Origin: Stenotrophomonas maltophilia
GTDB lineage: Bacteria; Pseudomonadota; Gammaproteobacteria; Xanthomonadales; Xanthomonadaceae
NCBI RefSeq assembly: GCF_004684085.1
Contig: NZ_SRHZ01000007.1
Span: 1 to 60,747, forward strand
Length of the DNA: 60,747 nucleotides
Direction of reading: 5' to 3'
Part shown: positions 50,719-59,474 of the stretch, piece after piece
Position numbering within the stretch: the stretch's first letter is position 1
How the letters are laid out: each line of letters starts with the position of its first letter
Program-made: the position numbers and the translations under genes
Notes under the pieces: generated by a model
What the model saw: only the letters and a program-made list of their open reading frames with translations
Told to the model about the DNA's origin: nothing
Databases searched by the model: none

Positions 50719-51207
50719 ATGAATCTCCGACTGCGCGTACTGTTGTTGTCCCTGCTGCTGGTGCCGGCCACCGTGCTGGCCCAGCAGACCGCCGAGCGTT
50801 CGGCGGCCTATGTGGTGGAGACCGGTGACCGCTGGGTCGATGCCCAGCTGCAGGACATCAATTACTACGCCGAGCGCTACCCCGACGCCTTCCTCGACGA
50901 AGTGTCGCGCTATGCCGGCGTGCCGCGCGGGTACATCAGCGCGCTGTTCACCACCCATGGCTGGCAGGCGGGGGACATCTACTTCGCCTGTTTCTGGGCC
51001 AAGGCCAGCGGACAGGCCTGCCGCGACAGCGTGCGCGCCTTCAGCAAGGACCCGGAGGGCGGCTGGGAAGCGGTGGTGAAGCGGATGCCCGCCAAGCCGG
51101 ACAACCTGCACTACCGCGCCGTGCGCCATGCCATCGTGGCCAGCTACCAGCACTGGGACCGGCCGATCACCCTGGATGCCACCCTGAAGCGCCAGTTGAA
51201 GCGGTAG
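50719..51207 (+). CDS. Exported protein of unknown function, 162 residues
   Basis: Signal peptide MNLRLRVLLLSLLLVPATVLAQ. The mature protein is compact, with many aromatics and two cysteines (ACFWAKASGQACRD) that could pair. Stretches such as GDRWVDAQLQDINYYAERYPDAFLDEV and YAGVPRGYISALFTTHGWQAGDIY suggest a conserved helical fold. No family is recognised. The TAG stop (51205-51207) is part of a GTAGCGCCGGG sequence that looks like the left half of a SMAG. Confidence 0.78.
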   Translation: MNLRLRVLLLSLLLVPATVLAQQTAERSAAYVVETGDRWVDAQLQDINYYAERYPDAFLDEVSRYAGVPRGYISALFTTHGWQAGDIYFACFWAKASGQACRDSVRAFSKDPEGGWEAVVKRMPAKPDNLHYRAVRHAIVASYQHWDRPITLDATLKRQLKR

Positions 51208-51222
51208 CGCCGGGTTGCGTCT

Positions 51223-51300
51223 GGTGGGTGCGAACCTTGGTTCGCACTGCCTCTGCACCGGCCCCTGACAGATCAGTGCGAACCAAGGTTCGCACCCACC
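51223..51300. repeat. Inverted SMAG dimer
   Basis: Two 26-base copies (51223-51248 and 51275-51300) that are exact reverse complements of each other, each itself a palindrome with GTGCGAACC/GGTTCGCAC arms. The outer head is GGTG rather than GTAG. Confidence 0.85.
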
Positions 51301-51427
51301 AAGAGCAGTCCGCAGGTCCCATCCCGGAACAGGCCAGGCGTCATGTTGCTCTGCATATCGCCGCCGCGCCGCGCTCCGGCGACAATACGGGTCCGAGCTG
51401 TTCCCCGTTCCCGTAATCGAGTGACTG

Positions 51428-52789
51428 ATGAGCGCCTCTTTCGTTTCGCCTGATGTGATCCGCCGCCTGTTCGCGCAGGCCATGTCCCGCATGTACCGCA
51501 CCGAAGTGCCGCTGTACGGCACGCTGGTGGAACTGGTGGAGCGGATCAACGCGCAGGTGCTGGAGCAGGACCCCGCGCTGGCCGCGCAGCTGCAGCGCAA
51601 CGACGAGCGTGCGCGCCTGGATGAAGAACGCCATGGCGCGATCCGCGTCGGCACCGTGCAGGAACTGGCGACGCTGCGCCGCCTGTTCGCGGTGATGGGC
51701 ATGTACCCGGTCGGTTACTACGACCTGTCGGTGGCCGGTGTGCCGGTGCACTCCACCGCGTTTCGCCCGCTGACCGGCGCCGCGTTGGCGCAGAATCCGT
51801 TCCGCGTGTTCACCTCGCTGCTGCGCCTGGAACTGATCGAAGACGAAGCGCTGCGTGCCGAGTCCGCGCGCATCCTCGAACGCCGCCGTATTTTCACCGA
51901 GGGCGCACTGGCGCTGATCGACCAGGCCGAGCGTGACGGTGGCCTGTCGCAGGCCGATGCCGAGCGCTTCGTCGACGAAGCACTGGAAACCTTCCGCTGG
52001 CACGGCGATGCCACGGTCGACCTGCCGACCTACCATGCGCTGCACAACGCACACCGCCTGGTGGCCGACGTGGTCAGTTTCCGTGGTCCGCATATCAACC
52101 ATCTGACCCCGCGCACGCTGGATATCGACGCTGCGCAGGCCGCAATGATTGAACACGGCATGGCGGCCAAGGCAGTGATTGAAGGTCCGCCGCGTCGTGC
52201 CTGCCCGATCCTGCTGCGCCAGACCAGCTTCAAGGCGCTGGAAGAAGCCGTGCATTTCCCGGACAGCGAGGGGGGCGATGCCGGCACCCATACCGCGCGC
52301 TTCGGCGAGATCGAGCAACGCGGGCTGGCTCTGACCCCGAAGGGGCGCGCGCTGTACGACCAGCTGCTGTCGCAGGCACGCGATGCCGGTGGCGAAGGCA
52401 GCACCGGTGGCGACTACGGCCAGCGCCTGCAGACGGTGTTCGCCAGCTTCCCCGATGACCACGACACCCTGCGCCAGGAAGGGCTGGGTTATTACCGTTA
52501 CCAGCTGACCGACGCCGGCCGCGCCGCGCCGGAGCGCGTGGCCGATCTGCCGGCCGAAGTGCTGGTGGCCGCGGGCCTGGCCACGGCGGATCCCATCGTT
52601 TACGAGGATTTCCTGCCGGTCAGTGCCGCGGGCATCTTCCAGTCGAACCTGGGTGGTGAAGAACAGCGGGCGTATGCCGCACATGCCAACCGCGAGGCCT
52701 TCGAGCAGGCGATGGGCGTGGCCGTGAATGACGAGTTCGAGATCTACGAACGGCTGCAGGCCGAGTCGCTGGCGGCGCTGCGCGTCTGA
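51428..52789 (+). CDS. hglS: DUF1338 dioxygenase, HglS/YdcJ family
   Basis: 453 residues, cytosolic. Members of this VOC-fold family convert 2-oxoadipate to D-2-hydroxyglutarate with a non-heme iron, as shown for Pseudomonas putida HglS in lysine catabolism. Candidate metal ligands are His in AGVPVHSTAFRPL, His in SFRGPHINHLTPRTLDID, and Glu in GEIEQRGLALTPKG. The length and the C-terminal VYEDFLPVSAAGIFQSNL fit YdcJ/HglS. No other D-lysine or 2-aminoadipate genes are present here, so the pathway role is by family only. Confidence 0.85.
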   Translation: MSASFVSPDVIRRLFAQAMSRMYRTEVPLYGTLVELVERINAQVLEQDPALAAQLQRNDERARLDEERHGAIRVGTVQELATLRRLFAVMGMYPVGYYDLSVAGVPVHSTAFRPLTGAALAQNPFRVFTSLLRLELIEDEALRAESARILERRRIFTEGALALIDQAERDGGLSQADAERFVDEALETFRWHGDATVDLPTYHALHNAHRLVADVVSFRGPHINHLTPRTLDIDAAQAAMIEHGMAAKAVIEGPPRRACPILLRQTSFKALEEAVHFPDSEGGDAGTHTARFGEIEQRGLALTPKGRALYDQLLSQARDAGGEGSTGGDYGQRLQTVFASFPDDHDTLRQEGLGYYRYQLTDAGRAAPERVADLPAEVLVAAGLATADPIVYEDFLPVSAAGIFQSNLGGEEQRAYAAHANREAFEQAMGVAVNDEFEIYERLQAESLAALRV

Positions 52790-52811
52790 TCGGCACCGCT
52801 TCGGTGCGTGT

Positions 52812-52922
52812 GGTGGGTGCGGACCTTGGTCCGCACTGATGTATCCGGGCTCCAGAGCAAATGCAGTGCGGACCAAGGTCCGCACCCACCGGAAGCTGGT
52901 AGCGCCGGGCCATGCCCGGCGA
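52812..52922. repeat. Inverted SMAG dimer plus a third element
   Basis: 52812-52837 and 52865-52890 are exact reverse complements (GTGCGGACC/GGTCCGCAC arms). 52899-52922 is a GTAG-headed GCCGGGC copy. They fill the space between convergent hglS and the CoA-transferase gene. Confidence 0.85.
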
Positions 52923-52933
52923 ACCGACAATAA

Positions 52934-54448
52934 TCAGCCCTTCATCGTGCCGGTATCCAGCCACCGCTGGTGCCACGACAGTGCTTCCGGCAGCAGGTGC
53001 GGGGTGTGCTTGCCGTAGCTCTCGCGGCTGGCGCGGTCGAAGTAATCCTGCAGCTGCGCGCGGAAATCCGGATGCGCGCAGTTGTCGATCAGCACCTGCG
53101 CACGCTTGCGCGGGGTCAGGCCACGCAGGTCGGCCAGGCCCTGTTCGGTGACGATCACCGAGACGTCGTGCTCGGTGTGGTCCACGTGGCTGGCCATCGG
53201 CACGATCGCCGAAATGGTGCCGTTCTTCGCCGTCGACGGGCTCAGGAACGCGGACAGGAAACCATTGCGGGCGAAGTCGCCCGAACCGCCGATGCCGTTC
53301 ATGATCCGGGTGCCCATCACGTGCGTCGAATTGACGTTGCCGTAGATGTCCACCTCGATCATGCCGTTCATGCCGATGCAGCCCAGGCGGCGCACCAGTT
53401 CCGGATGGTTGGAGATTTCCTGCGTGCGCATGATGATGCGCTCACGGTAGAAATCGATGTTCTCCTTGAACGTCTCGTTGGCCTGCGGGCTCAGCGCGAA
53501 GCCGGTGCACGAGGCATAGCTCAGCACGCCATCGCGTAGCAGGTCGAGCATGCCGTCCTGGATCACTTCGGTGAACGCGGCCAGGTCGCGGAAACCGCTC
53601 TTGGCCAGGCCCGCCAGCACGGCATTCGGAATGTTGCCCACGCCCGACTGCAGCGGCAGCAGGTTCGGCGGCAGGCGGCCACGCTTCACTTCGTGCTGCA
53701 GGAATTCAATCAGGTGCGAGGCGATCTGCTCGCTGGTCGCATCGATCGGGCTGAACGGGCTGTTGCGGTCCGGGCCATTGGTGCGCACCACCGCCACGAT
53801 CTTGTCCGGGTCACAGCGCAGCGCGGTGTCGCCGATGCGGTCGTTGGCATTCACCAGCGGAATCGGCTTGCGGTGCGGCGGCAGCGCGGTGCCGTAGTAG
53901 ATGTCATGCATGCCGTCCACGCCGGCCGGCTGCCATTCGTTGACCTCGACGATCACCTTCTTGGCCAGGTCCAGCCAGGTCTTGTTGTTGCCCACCGAGG
54001 TGGAGGGCACCAGCGAGCCATCTTCGCGGATAGCCGAGACTTCGATCACGGCGGTATCGATCTCGCCGTAGAAGCCGAACCACACGTGCTGGGCAACGTG
54101 GCTGAGGTGGATGTCGATGTAGTCCAGCTTGCCCTCGTTGATGCGGTTGCGCGCATCCGGGTCGCTCTGGAACGGCATGCGCATGGCGATGCCATCGGCC
54201 TTGGCCAGCGCGCCATCGAGCTCCGGCGCGGTGGACGCGCCGGTCATCAGGCTGATCTGGAAGGGCAGGCCCTGGGCATGCACCGATTCGATGCGGCGGG
54301 CCAGTTCAACGGGAACGGCCTTGGGGTAACCGGAGCCGGTAAAGCCGCTCATGGCCACGGTTTCACCGGGCTGGATCAGCGCGGCTGCGGCCTCGGCGGA
54401 GACCACGCGGTCACGGAGACGCGCGTTGGCGATGCGATCAACAGACAT
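52934..54448 (-). CDS. Acetyl-CoA hydrolase/transferase, succinyl-CoA:acetate type
   Basis: 504 residues of the class I CoA-transferase family in the AarC/ScpC/Ach1 group. The first half has [24 protein letters not shown]. The expected catalytic glutamate lies in [18 protein letters not shown]. The C-terminal half has [20 protein letters not shown] and [21 protein letters not shown]. Such enzymes move CoA between succinyl-CoA and acetate, detoxifying acetate and bypassing a TCA step. The exact substrate pair cannot be settled by reading. Single gene; the minus-strand GATAAT at 54478-54483 may be its -10 box. Confidence 0.9.
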   Translation of the reverse strand: MSVDRIANARLRDRVVSAEAAAALIQPGETVAMSGFTGSGYPKAVPVELARRIESVHAQGLPFQISLMTGASTAPELDGALAKADGIAMRMPFQSDPDARNRINEGKLDYIDIHLSHVAQHVWFGFYGEIDTAVIEVSAIREDGSLVPSTSVGNNKTWLDLAKKVIVEVNEWQPAGVDGMHDIYYGTALPPHRKPIPLVNANDRIGDTALRCDPDKIVAVVRTNGPDRNSPFSPIDATSEQIASHLIEFLQHEVKRGRLPPNLLPLQSGVGNIPNAVLAGLAKSGFRDLAAFTEVIQDGMLDLLRDGVLSYASCTGFALSPQANETFKENIDFYRERIIMRTQEISNHPELVRRLGCIGMNGMIEVDIYGNVNSTHVMGTRIMNGIGGSGDFARNGFLSAFLSPSTAKNGTISAIVPMASHVDHTEHDVSVIVTEQGLADLRGLTPRKRAQVLIDNCAHPDFRAQLQDYFDRASRESYGKHTPHLLPEALSWHQRWLDTGTMKG

Positions 54449-54596
54449 GACGACACGTGTTGCTGGGGGGAATCCCGATTATCGGCCATCCTCATCCGTA
54501 CGGGGGTTCTACCTTCGTGGAATGGCTTTTCCCCGGAGCGGTCACCCAAACCCGCCAGTTTTGTTTTGCAGTGCAGCGTGCAAAGTACTTTCGCAG

Positions 54597-54673
54597 CCCG
54601 CACGATGGACCTGCATCCCGACGTGGGGGAGGGAGCAGAGCCCGCTGGCAGTTCGCTGCAAGCGGGCTTTTTT
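54597..54673 (+). ncRNA. Candidate small RNA ahead of glnE
   Basis: A plus-strand transcript is implied by the orphan terminator at 54639-54673. A possible promoter (TTTTGC at about 54566 and TACTTT at about 54588, 16 bases apart) would start it near 54597. The body is G-rich (GTGGGGGAGGG). The 5' end is uncertain and the true transcript may start earlier in the 364-base spacer. Confidence 0.3.
54639..54673 (+). terminator. Orphan intrinsic terminator with a TTCG loop
   Basis: AGCCCGCT/AGCGGGCT outer stem and GCAG/CTGC inner stem capped by a TTCG tetraloop, followed by six Ts. No plus-strand protein gene ends upstream. The minus-strand reading has no T run, so it serves a plus-strand transcript. 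Confidence 0.75.
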
Positions 54674-54714
54674 ATTGCCTGTCGCCAAACATGAATACGC
54701 GACCTCCATTATCG

Positions 54715-54792
54715 GTAGTGCCGGCCGCTGGCCGGCAACCCCAACAACCTTCGGCAGGATCATCGGATCTGCCGGCCAGCGGCCGGCACTAC
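54715..54792. repeat. Inverted pair of SMAG elements
   Basis: 54715-54738 (GTAG first) and 54769-54792 (CTAC last), both with GCCGGCC-type arms. The second ends nine bases before the likely -10 box of glnE. Confidence 0.85.
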
Positions 54793-54800
54793 CGGGTCGA

Positions 54801-54806
54801 TACAAT
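54801..54806 (+). promoter_or_regulatory. Putative glnE -10 box, possible leaderless start
   Basis: TACAAT is only seven bases before the glnE ATG, so the transcript would begin at or within a base or two of the start codon. No Shine-Dalgarno is present. The matching -35 region would fall in the SMAG at 54769-54792. Confidence 0.45.
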
Positions 54807-54812
54807 CAGCCC

Positions 54813-57608
54813 ATGACCCTCGCCCCCGCTGACCTGCCCGCCTCCCTGCAGCCTCTTGTCGACCGCGCCCTGGCGCGCCTGGCCCAGGTCCTGCCCGAGC
54901 CCGTCCCGGCTGAGCTGCTGCCGCTGCTGACCCGGCTGGCGGTGACCAGTGACTTCGCGTTGGACACCCTGGTGCGGCAACCGGCGCTGCTGGCGCAACT
55001 GGCCGTCCCCGGCTGCCCGCCGATCCCGGCCCCGGTGCTCGATCCGCTGCAGCCCAGCGACTGGCCGGGGCAGATACGGCGCTGGCGCACCGCCATGTCC
55101 ACGCGGCTGATCTGGCGCGACCTGACGGGTCTGGACGACGTGGCGCAGACCCTGGCCGGTGCCACCACCCTGGCAGAGGATTGCCTGCGGCTGGCACTGG
55201 ATGCCCTGCAGCAGGAATTCGCCCAGCGCCACGGCGTCATCGCCGATGAACAGGGTGCGCCGCAGCAACTGGTCGTGTTCGGCCTCGGCAAGCTCGGCGG
55301 TGGCGAGCTCAACTTCAGTTCCGATGTGGATCTGGTCTATGCCTACTCGCAAGGCGGCGAATCGGACGGACCGCGCCCGTTGGCGGCGGAAGAATATTTC
55401 GCCCGTCTCGGCCAGCGCCTGGCCAAGCTGCTGGACGAAACCACCGTCGATGGCTTCAGCCACCGCGTCGACCTGCGCCTGCGCCCGTTCGGCAGCGCCG
55501 GCCGCGTCGCGCTCTCGTTCGCGGCCATGGACCAGTACTTCCAGCGCGAGGGCCGCGACTGGGAACGCTATGCGTGGCTGAAGGCGCGCGCGGTGGCCGG
55601 CGACATCGAGGCCGGTGAAGCGTGGCTGCAGACCCTGCGCCCGTTCGTGTACCGGCGCTACCTGGACTTCACCGCGCTCGATGGCCTGCGCGAGATGAAG
55701 GCGGCCATCACCGCCGAAGTCGCGCGCCGTGAACTGCATGAAGACATCAAGCGCGGTGCCGGTGGCATCCGCGAAATCGAATTCCTGTGCCAGGCGCTGC
55801 AGCTGATCCGGGGTGGCCGTGAGCCGGCACTGCGCGAGCGTCGCCTGCTGGTGGCGCTGGATGCGCTGGTGGCTGCCGGGCAGATCGCGCCCGAGGACGG
55901 CAGTGCGCTGCGTGAGGCGTACCTGTTCCTGCGCCGCTTGGAAAACCGCCTGCAGATGTTGCGTGATGCGCAGACGCACGTACTGCCCAGCGATGCGCTG
56001 GACCGCGAACGCATCGCCGTCGGCCTGGGGTATCCGGACTGGGACGTGCTGCGCGCGGCGTTGGCCGAACAGCAGCAGCGCGTCGGTACTGAATTCGCCG
56101 CGCTGCTGGCACCACGCAAGGGCCAGGCCGCGCCCGATGCACTGGCCAACTACTGGCGCAGCCTGCCCGAAGGCAGCAACGCGCCTCTGCTGGCCGAAGC
56201 CGGTTTCCTCGATGCCAACGGTGCCGACCAGTCGCTGCGCGATTTCGCCCAGGGCACCGGTGTGAAGTCACTGTCTGATGCCGCGCGTGCGCGACTGGAT
56301 CGCGTGCTGCCGGCGCTGCTGCATGCCGCCACGCGTTCACCGCAGCCGGATGCCGCGCTCAAGCGCGTGCTTGGCCTGCTGCAGGCGGTGCTGCGCCGGA
56401 CCAGCTATCTCGCGCTGCTGGACGAACAGCCCAGCGCGCTGGCGCGGTTGGTCGATGTGCTGGCGCGCAGTGCGCTGCTGGCCGAGCGATTGGCCGCCTA
56501 TCCGCTGCTGTTGGACGAACTGCTGGACGTGCGCGTGTCCGGGCCGATGCCGGATGCCGCCGGAATGCTGGCCGAGTGCCAGCAGGTGCTGGCGGTGGAA
56601 GATCCCGAATCCGCGCTGCGCTGGCTCAATGAAACGCGGTTGGCGCTCAGCTTCCGCATGGCGATGGCCACGTTGGATGGTCGCCAGGGCGCGGTGGACA
56701 GCACCCGGCAACTGGCCGAACTGGCGCAGGCGGTAGTGGTCACCGTGCTGGCGATGGCCGAAGCCGATATGCGCACCGCACATGGTGATATTCCCGGTGG
56801 CCGTTTCGCGATCATCGGCTACGGCAGCCTGGGTGGTCTGGAGCTGGGTTTCGGTTCCGATCTGGATCTGGTGTTCCTGCACGACAACCCGGCCGGGGTG
56901 GACGCCAGCGATGGTGCACGTCCGCTGGAGCCGGGGCGTTGGTATGCGCGTCTGGCGCAGAAGGTGATGGCGCTGCTCGGTGCGGTCACCGCCGCCGGGC
57001 GCCTGTACGACATCGACGTGCGCCTGCGCCCGGATGGCGGCAAGGGTTCGCTCGTGTCTTCGTTGGCCAGTTACACCGAGTACCAGCGCGAACGTGCGTG
57101 GACCTGGGAACACCAGGCCCTGGTGCGTGCGCGCGGCGTGGCCGGCGATGCCAGCCTGCTGGCCGACTTCGAGCAGGTGCGTGCGCAGACGCTGGGACGA
57201 GAGCGCGATGCCGGTGTGCTGTACGCAGATGTGTTGAAGATGCGCGGCCGCATGCGTACCGAACTGGACCGCAGCGATGCCGCGCGGTTGGACCTGAAGC
57301 AGGGCGCGGGTGGCGTGGTGGACCTGGAGTTCCTGCTGCAGACCGGTGTGCTGGCGCGCAGTGCGCAGCATGCGCCGCTGCTGCAGCCGCGCGATACGCC
57401 GTCGTTGATCGATGCGCTGGAGGCTGCGGGGTTCCTGCCGGAAGACACCGCACAGGCGCTGCATGGAGCGCATGCCACGCTGCTGGACGTGGGCCTGGCC
57501 TGCACGCTGGACCGGCGTCCGCGGTTGGCACCGACCACACCGGCGATTGAAGAGGCGTGTGCAGTGATTGCCGCGGCGTGCAGAGCGGCAGAGTTGCCGT
57601 TCGCCTGA
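54813..57608 (+). CDS. glnE: Glutamine synthetase adenylyltransferase/deadenylase
   Basis: 931 residues from [12 protein letters not shown]; the earlier frame runs through the repeats and is rejected. Two nucleotidyltransferase domains in tandem: the N-terminal one (deadenylylating) with [22 protein letters not shown] at about 157-178 and the C-terminal one (adenylylating) with [22 protein letters not shown] at about 668-690, each keeping the metal-binding D-x-D. Helical regulatory stretches lie between them, including [22 protein letters not shown] and [15 protein letters not shown] after each domain. It adjusts glutamine synthetase activity to nitrogen supply under PII (GlnB) control. Confidence 0.97.
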   Translation: MTLAPADLPASLQPLVDRALARLAQVLPEPVPAELLPLLTRLAVTSDFALDTLVRQPALLAQLAVPGCPPIPAPVLDPLQPSDWPGQIRRWRTAMSTRLIWRDLTGLDDVAQTLAGATTLAEDCLRLALDALQQEFAQRHGVIADEQGAPQQLVVFGLGKLGGGELNFSSDVDLVYAYSQGGESDGPRPLAAEEYFARLGQRLAKLLDETTVDGFSHRVDLRLRPFGSAGRVALSFAAMDQYFQREGRDWERYAWLKARAVAGDIEAGEAWLQTLRPFVYRRYLDFTALDGLREMKAAITAEVARRELHEDIKRGAGGIREIEFLCQALQLIRGGREPALRERRLLVALDALVAAGQIAPEDGSALREAYLFLRRLENRLQMLRDAQTHVLPSDALDRERIAVGLGYPDWDVLRAALAEQQQRVGTEFAALLAPRKGQAAPDALANYWRSLPEGSNAPLLAEAGFLDANGADQSLRDFAQGTGVKSLSDAARARLDRVLPALLHAATRSPQPDAALKRVLGLLQAVLRRTSYLALLDEQPSALARLVDVLARSALLAERLAAYPLLLDELLDVRVSGPMPDAAGMLAECQQVLAVEDPESALRWLNETRLALSFRMAMATLDGRQGAVDSTRQLAELAQAVVVTVLAMAEADMRTAHGDIPGGRFAIIGYGSLGGLELGFGSDLDLVFLHDNPAGVDASDGARPLEPGRWYARLAQKVMALLGAVTAAGRLYDIDVRLRPDGGKGSLVSSLASYTEYQRERAWTWEHQALVRARGVAGDASLLADFEQVRAQTLGRERDAGVLYADVLKMRGRMRTELDRSDAARLDLKQGAGGVVDLEFLLQTGVLARSAQHAPLLQPRDTPSLIDALEAAGFLPEDTAQALHGAHATLLDVGLACTLDRRPRLAPTTPAIEEACAVIAAACRAAELPFA

Positions 57609-57676
57609 GCGGCGGATGGCGGAGGTCTGCAGTTGGCACCTACCGGATCAATGATCTGACCGTTGGCCTGCTGTTG

Positions 57677-57756
57677 GTAGGTGCCAACCTTGGTTGGCAC
57701 AACCCATCAGCGTTCATGACCCCGGCAACAGCGTGCCAACCAAGGTTGGCACCTAC
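57677..57756. repeat. Inverted SMAG dimer after glnE
   Basis: 57677-57700 and 57733-57756 are exact reverse complements with GTGCCAACC/GGTTGGCAC arms and GTAG/CTAC outer ends. A half element (GTTGGCACCTAC) remains at 57632-57643. Confidence 0.85.
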
Positions 57757-57770
57757 CAGGGCGATGGTGG

Positions 57771-58331
57771 TCAGCCGGTGGTGCGCAGCGGCGCCATCTT
57801 CCACAACAACGCGCGGAACGGGGCCAGCAGGCACACGCCGATCGCCAGCTTCACCGCCAGGTCGCCGGCGGCCCAGCTCACCCACGGCAGGGTGGAACCG
57901 GCAAACGCGATCGACCAGAAAATGGTGGTATCCACCGTCGCGCTGCAGGTGGTGGCCACCATCGGTGCACGCCACCAGCTGCCCCGGCGCAGGCGGTCGA
58001 ACACGGTGATGTCCAGCAGCTGGGCCACGATGAAGGCCGAACACGAGGCGATGGCGATGCGCGGCGTGGCCACCCAGATCGACAGCAGCACCGCCACCAG
58101 GAAACCGATCCACGCCACGCGGCGCGCCGGGCCCGGGCCGAAGCGGCGGTTGATCAGGTTGCTGACCAGGAAGGCGACCGGATAGCTGAAGGCACCCCAG
58201 GTCAGCCAGTCGTTGATCGGGTACTGCACCAGTACGTTGGACAGCAGCACCACCGCGCCCATGGCCAGCACCGCCAGCACCAGGGCGCGGGCGGTCAGCG
58301 GGGCAAACACAGGGGCAGGACGCACGGACAT
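57771..58331 (-). CDS. yhhQ: VUT-family transporter, YhhQ type (queuosine precursor)
   Basis: 186 residues from the ATG at 58331; a TTG 18 bases upstream is less likely. Six hydrophobic helices. Conserved features are SNVLVQYPINDWLTWGAFSYP near the start, FLVSNLINRRFGPGPARRV, IAIASCSAFIVAQLLDITVFDRLR and the final VDTTIFWSIAFAG with AVKLAIGVCLLAPF. YhhQ-type proteins import the queuosine precursors preQ0/preQ1. No other queuosine genes are in the window, so the substrate is by family. Confidence 0.88.
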   Translation of the reverse strand: MSVRPAPVFAPLTARALVLAVLAMGAVVLLSNVLVQYPINDWLTWGAFSYPVAFLVSNLINRRFGPGPARRVAWIGFLVAVLLSIWVATPRIAIASCSAFIVAQLLDITVFDRLRRGSWWRAPMVATTCSATVDTTIFWSIAFAGSTLPWVSWAAGDLAVKLAIGVCLLAPFRALLWKMAPLRTTG

Positions 58332-58406
58332 GGCGAGCCGGGGGGACAAGGGGAATCGCCCATTATCCGCCCGGCCCGCGGCAAAGCCAAAACCGGTCGT
58401 TCAGCT

Positions 58407-58919
58407 TTACAGCGCTTCGCTCATCACATCGCCCGCAGCGTAGGCGGTCGGCACATAGGCCAGGGCCTGGCCCTGGGCGCTCTTCACGGTCCAGCCGGCA
58501 CCGGCCTCGGTGGGGTCGAAATGCACCTGCTGGCCGACCACGAAGGCCGCCGTCTGGTCCTCGTGCACCTTTGCAGGCCAACGCAGGGTGGCGGTCTGAT
58601 CGGCCTTGTCGGGTACCTGCAGCTGCACCTGGCGCTCGCCTGCCGCGGTGGTCTCCACCTTTTTCACTTCCATCGGCGGCAGCGGCACTGCCTTGGTGCG
58701 CGTGGCCCGGCCGTTGCGCTCGCTGGCCTTGAACGGCGCCTTGGACAGTTCGGACAGGCCCGCCGATGCAGCGAGGGGCACCGAGACCACGATCAGCGAG
58801 GTGATCAGCACGCTGGCCTCGCTGCTGTTCAACTGCGGCGCGGCGCCGGCATGGACGGTGGGCACCAGCAGCGCGGAGAACAGCAGGGCAGAAGCGGGAA
58901 CGCGCAGGCAACGGAACAT
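58407..58919 (-). CDS. Exported protein of unknown function, 170 residues
   Basis: Signal peptide ends VPTVHAGAA. A second hydrophobic stretch (SVLITSLIVVSVPLAASAG, about residues 35-53) may be a membrane anchor. The rest is beta-rich: RQVQLQVPDKADQTATLRWP and FVVGQQVHFDPTEAGAGWTVKSAQGQALAYVPT. The last part resembles the C-terminal part of the upstream gene product (VGQTVNFEP, GWQLKDNQGRPLEYLPE), so the two genes share a domain. GGAGG lies seven bases before the start. Third gene of a likely operon with DUF2145. Confidence 0.8.
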   Translation of the reverse strand: MFRCLRVPASALLFSALLVPTVHAGAAPQLNSSEASVLITSLIVVSVPLAASAGLSELSKAPFKASERNGRATRTKAVPLPPMEVKKVETTAAGERQVQLQVPDKADQTATLRWPAKVHEDQTAAFVVGQQVHFDPTEAGAGWTVKSAQGQALAYVPTAYAAGDVMSEAL

Positions 58920-58951
58920 GGAGACCTCCTGGTCAGGGTGGGGACGGCGGC

Positions 58952-59455
58952 TCAGCGCCGGGTATCGAAGATGTCGCGCGGGCCGGTGGCCTCGGGCAGG
59001 TATTCCAGCGGGCGGCCCTGGTTGTCCTTCAGCTGCCAGCCCTGGTCGTTGCCAGTGGGCTCGAAGTTCACGGTCTGGCCCACGGTGAACTGCACGGCGG
59101 GATCGCCGATGCCGCGCGGGTACTGCATCGATGCGGTGTTCTGCGGGTCGTTGGCATCACGCAGCAGCACTTCGCGGCGGCCATCCACGGTGGTGGCGAT
59201 CGCACTCACCTGCATCTGCGGCAGCTTGATCTGCTGCTGGCGGGCCAGTGGTTGGCCGGCGTCGGCTGCATCCTGGGCTTCCTTGGCCGCTGCCGCACGG
59301 GCCGAGTCCACCATCTGCGGGGACATCTCCAGGCTCGGCCCTTGTGGGCCCGGGTCATGGATGATCACGATGCGGCGCTCGGCGTGGGCGGCCGAGGAGC
59401 AGAGCAGGCCGGCAACGATCACCATCGACATCAGGGAAACAGGCAGGGCGCGCAT
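58952..59455 (-). CDS. Exported protein of unknown function, 167 residues
   Basis: From MRALPVSLMSMVIVAG, with AAGGAGAAC upstream. The signal peptide ends SSAAHA. A short charged segment with helical Ala/Gln repeats (about 45-75) precedes a beta-rich domain: VSAIATTVDGRREVLLRDAN, FTVGQTVNFEPTGNDQGWQLKDN. The domain is shared with the next gene product, which suggests a duplication. Located 19 bases after the DUF2145 gene and 32 bases before its paralogue. Confidence 0.8.
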   Translation of the reverse strand: MRALPVSLMSMVIVAGLLCSSAAHAERRIVIIHDPGPQGPSLEMSPQMVDSARAAAAKEAQDAADAGQPLARQQQIKLPQMQVSAIATTVDGRREVLLRDANDPQNTASMQYPRGIGDPAVQFTVGQTVNFEPTGNDQGWQLKDNQGRPLEYLPEATGPRDIFDTRR

Positions 59456-59474
59456 CTCGTTCTCCTTGCAGGAT

